Below are positions 61,854 through 64,000 of a stretch of DNA of 64,000 bases, one piece after another. Where the stretch lies: contig JAQXBM010000022.1 of NCBI GenBank assembly GCA_029252405.1, positions 248,001 through 312,000 on the forward strand, given 5' to 3'. Below the pieces are notes generated by a model. The model had not been told where the DNA came from. It worked only from the letters and a program-made list of their open reading frames with translations, and did no database searches. Both the position numbers and the translations under genes were made by a program. How positions within the stretch are numbered: the first letter of the stretch is position 1; each line of letters begins with the position of its first letter. Origin of the DNA: Crocinitomicaceae bacterium. Its GTDB lineage: Bacteria > Bacteroidota > Bacteroidia > Flavobacteriales_D > Crocinitomicaceae.

Positions 61854-64000
61854 ATGTTAAAACAAGTTTTAGCAGCCGGGTTTTTGATGCTGGCTGGCGC
61901 AGCAATGTGTCAATCTGTATCAGAACTTAAAGGCGATGACCTATTTGGAGGTCTGCGTGCACGCCACATTGGACCAGCACTGATGAGTGGTCGTGTGAGT
62001 GACATTGAAGGGCACCCAACAGATAACAAAGTTATTTACATAGGAACCGCTGGCGGGGGCGTTTGGAAGTCCCAGGATGGTGGTGTGATGTTCAGTCCAA
62101 TTTTCGACGATTACTGCCAATCAATTGGTGCAGTAGCCATCGATCCACAAAATCCAGATAAAAGCATTTGGGTCGGAACAGGAGAGATTTGGACGCGAAA
62201 TAGTACTTCAGTCGGTGATGGAATCTACCATTCAAAAGATGGAGGAAACAACTGGAAAAAAATGGGCTTGGACAAATCTGAGCGTATCAGTTCAATTCAA
62301 ATCCATCCAGAGAATAGCGATGTCATTTTTGTTGGAGTACTTGGTGCTCTTTGGGGTGATAGCGAAGATCGTGGAATTTACAAAACAACTGATGGAGGAA
62401 CGACGTGGGAGAAAATCTTTTACATCGATCAGAAAACAGGTTGTTCTGAATTGGTAATGGATCCGAACAATCCAGACATCATGTACGCTGCGTTTTGGGA
62501 ACATCGAAGAACAGGTTGGTCGTTCAGCTCAGGAGGTGAAAAAAGCGCATTGTACAAATCTACGGATGGTGGCAAGTCGTGGAACAAAATTCATAACGGT
62601 TTTCCAGAAGGACAGTTGGGAAGAATGGCGATCGCAATTGCACCGTCGTCAACCAATATTTTGTACGCAGTAGTTGAGTCGGAAGACCCATCTAAAAATG
62701 GAATGTACCGCTCGGAAGACGCTGGAGCTTCTTGGAAACACACAAATGCTGATTTCGGACTAACTGTTCGACCGTTCTACTTTTCAAGAGTAGTGGTTCA
62801 TCCTACGAATCCTGATATGGTGGCAAAAGCAGGCTTGTTCGGTTCGATCAGTCGAGATGGTGGAAATACCTTCAAGGGATTGGGGTCAATGCACCCAGAC
62901 ATCCATGATATTTGGTTCGATATTACTGATTCTGACAAATTATTTTCAGCAACTGATGGAGGATTGTACCGTTCGTTGAACAATGGAGAGACGATGGAAA
63001 TGGTTCAAAATCTTCCGATTAGTCAATTCTATCATATTTCTGTTGATAATCAAGAACCATACAACATTTACGGTGGATTGCAAGATAATGGAAGTTGGTT
63101 TGGGCCATCGAAAAGTCCAGGTGGAGTAGAAGCACGCGATTGGGAAGTGATTGGAGTTGGAGATGGATTCCGTGTCTATCCGCACCCAACCAAACCACAC
63201 ATCATGTATTCTGAAATGCAAGGTGCCGAAACGATTTGGCGCTACGATGACGAAATCAGACAAACAAAAGTGATCACTCCGTTCCCAGTAAAAGGAGATC
63301 CTAAGCTACGCTTCAACTGGAATGCTCCGATTACAACGAGTTCAAATAATCCGGATCGATTGTACGTAGGAAGTCAGTTTGTTCATATTTCAAATGATAA
63401 AGGAGATACCTGGAAGAAGATTTCTCCAGACCTCACAACGAATGATCCTGCGAAGCAAAATCAAGCAGAATCTGGAGGATTGTCGAAAGATAACTCTGGA
63501 GCAGAAAACCACTGTACAATTTTCACGATCGCAGAATCATCCTTGGATGAAAACGTGGTTTGGGTTGGAACGGATGATGGAAACGTTCAAGTTTCTCAAA
63601 ATGGAGGAAAGTCTTGGGAGAACGTTACCGAAGGATTGTTGAATGCAAAGTTGCCTGCCAATACATGGTGTTACCACATCGAAGCAAGTGTTTTTGATAA
63701 GGGAACGGCGTACGCTGTATTCGACGGCCACACAAAGAATGATGGAAACACTTACTGTTACAAAACGACAGATTTCGGAAAAACGTGGACCTCACTCGCT
63801 GATGAAAACGTTTACGGATTTGCTCGCTCATTCCAAGAAGATTTAGAGAATCCGAACCTACTTTTCTTAGGAACGGAGTTTGGTTTGTATGTGTCAATTG
63901 ACGGCGGATCGAATTGGATGAAGTTCGAAAACAACATGCCGGCAACAGCTGTTCATTACATCGACATGCAAGCGCAAACAAGCGATTTAGTTTTGGGAAC
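61854..64000 (+). CDS. BNR/VPS10-like beta-propeller protein, 3'-truncated by window edge
   Basis: The frame is open from ATG 61854 to the end of the window (715 codons visible). The signal peptide MLKQVLAAGFLMLAGAAMCQ is followed by many BNR repeats (S/T-x-D-G-G-x-x-W): GGVWKSQDGG, YHSKDGGNNWKK, YKTTDGGTTWEK, YKSTDGGKSWNK, VSQNGGKSWENV and YVSIDGGSNW. Members of this group are large secreted proteins of ~1000 residues annotated as glycosyl hydrolase or VPS10-like. No catalytic sialidase motifs are seen. It is transcribed with the LolA-like gene. Confidence 0.88.
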   Translation, partial: MLKQVLAAGFLMLAGAAMCQSVSELKGDDLFGGLRARHIGPALMSGRVSDIEGHPTDNKVIYIGTAGGGVWKSQDGGVMFSPIFDDYCQSIGAVAIDPQNPDKSIWVGTGEIWTRNSTSVGDGIYHSKDGGNNWKKMGLDKSERISSIQIHPENSDVIFVGVLGALWGDSEDRGIYKTTDGGTTWEKIFYIDQKTGCSELVMDPNNPDIMYAAFWEHRRTGWSFSSGGEKSALYKSTDGGKSWNKIHNGFPEGQLGRMAIAIAPSSTNILYAVVESEDPSKNGMYRSEDAGASWKHTNADFGLTVRPFYFSRVVVHPTNPDMVAKAGLFGSISRDGGNTFKGLGSMHPDIHDIWFDITDSDKLFSATDGGLYRSLNNGETMEMVQNLPISQFYHISVDNQEPYNIYGGLQDNGSWFGPSKSPGGVEARDWEVIGVGDGFRVYPHPTKPHIMYSEMQGAETIWRYDDEIRQTKVITPFPVKGDPKLRFNWNAPITTSSNNPDRLYVGSQFVHISNDKGDTWKKISPDLTTNDPAKQNQAESGGLSKDNSGAENHCTIFTIAESSLDENVVWVGTDDGNVQVSQNGGKSWENVTEGLLNAKLPANTWCYHIEASVFDKGTAYAVFDGHTKNDGNTYCYKTTDFGKTWTSLADENVYGFARSFQEDLENPNLLFLGTEFGLYVSIDGGSNWMKFENNMPATAVHYIDMQAQTSDLVLG

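Overview
The window comes from a Bacteroidota genome, most likely order Flavobacteriales. Inference points to a Crocinitomicaceae/Fluviicola-like organism, but no marker gene here fixes the genus. The evidence is a type VI secretion system with the Bacteroidota-specific subtype iii genes (TssN, TssO, TssP, TssR and a Bacteroidota-type TssD), type IX secretion cargo ending in type B sorting domains, a PorP/SprF-like protein, GLPGLI and HYC_CC_PP family proteins, and promoters of the TAnnTTTG type.

Positions 1-13091 hold a T6SS structural operon, all on + : tssF (cut by the window edge), tssH/clpV, tssG, tssN, tssK, tssO-like, a second small membrane protein, a PKD-domain TssP-like protein, tssR, and an undescribed membrane protein with two tandem helical repeats. 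A separately transcribed tssD (Hcp-like tube protein) with its own terminator follows. tssB, tssC and tssE are not in the window and may lie upstream. Positions 13648-20758 form an effector-delivery unit: vgrG, a TPR protein that may be a loading adaptor, a stand-alone PAAR-like spike tip, and a full-length Rhs protein tipped with a GIY-YIG nuclease domain.

Positions 20776-28503 are a polymorphic toxin/immunity island. It holds the presumed GIY-YIG immunity gene, a DUF4259-like gene, an orphan Rhs tip with an AHH nuclease, several orphan immunity-like genes (one Imm26-like), a broken Rhs tip with a cytidine-deaminase-like domain and an Imm10-like partner, and a toxin-less Rhs fragment followed by a second copy of the first immunity gene. 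Three displaced Rhs fragments each begin with a different short hydrophobic, signal-peptide-like leader joined to the Rhs core at a different point. This is the most unusual pattern in the window.

Positions 28893-37575 are a surface-adhesin module: a 1949-residue Calx-beta/TSP3 protein with a type B T9SS sorting domain, its PorP/SprF-like partner and an OmpA-family protein. The remainder is mostly core and envelope genes: a membrane-anchored alpha/beta-hydrolase-like protein; a metal-related operon (HYC_CC_PP protein, TonB receptor, HMA protein); Nfu; a TonB-like barrel with a GLPGLI partner; initiator tRNA-Met with a textbook Bacteroidota promoter; a HisKA_2 sensor kinase with a degenerate ATPase domain; metK; a CotH-kinase lipoprotein with two outer-membrane proteins; an S8 protease/T9SS type B protein split by an apparent 1-nt frameshift; and a BNR-repeat protein running off the right edge.
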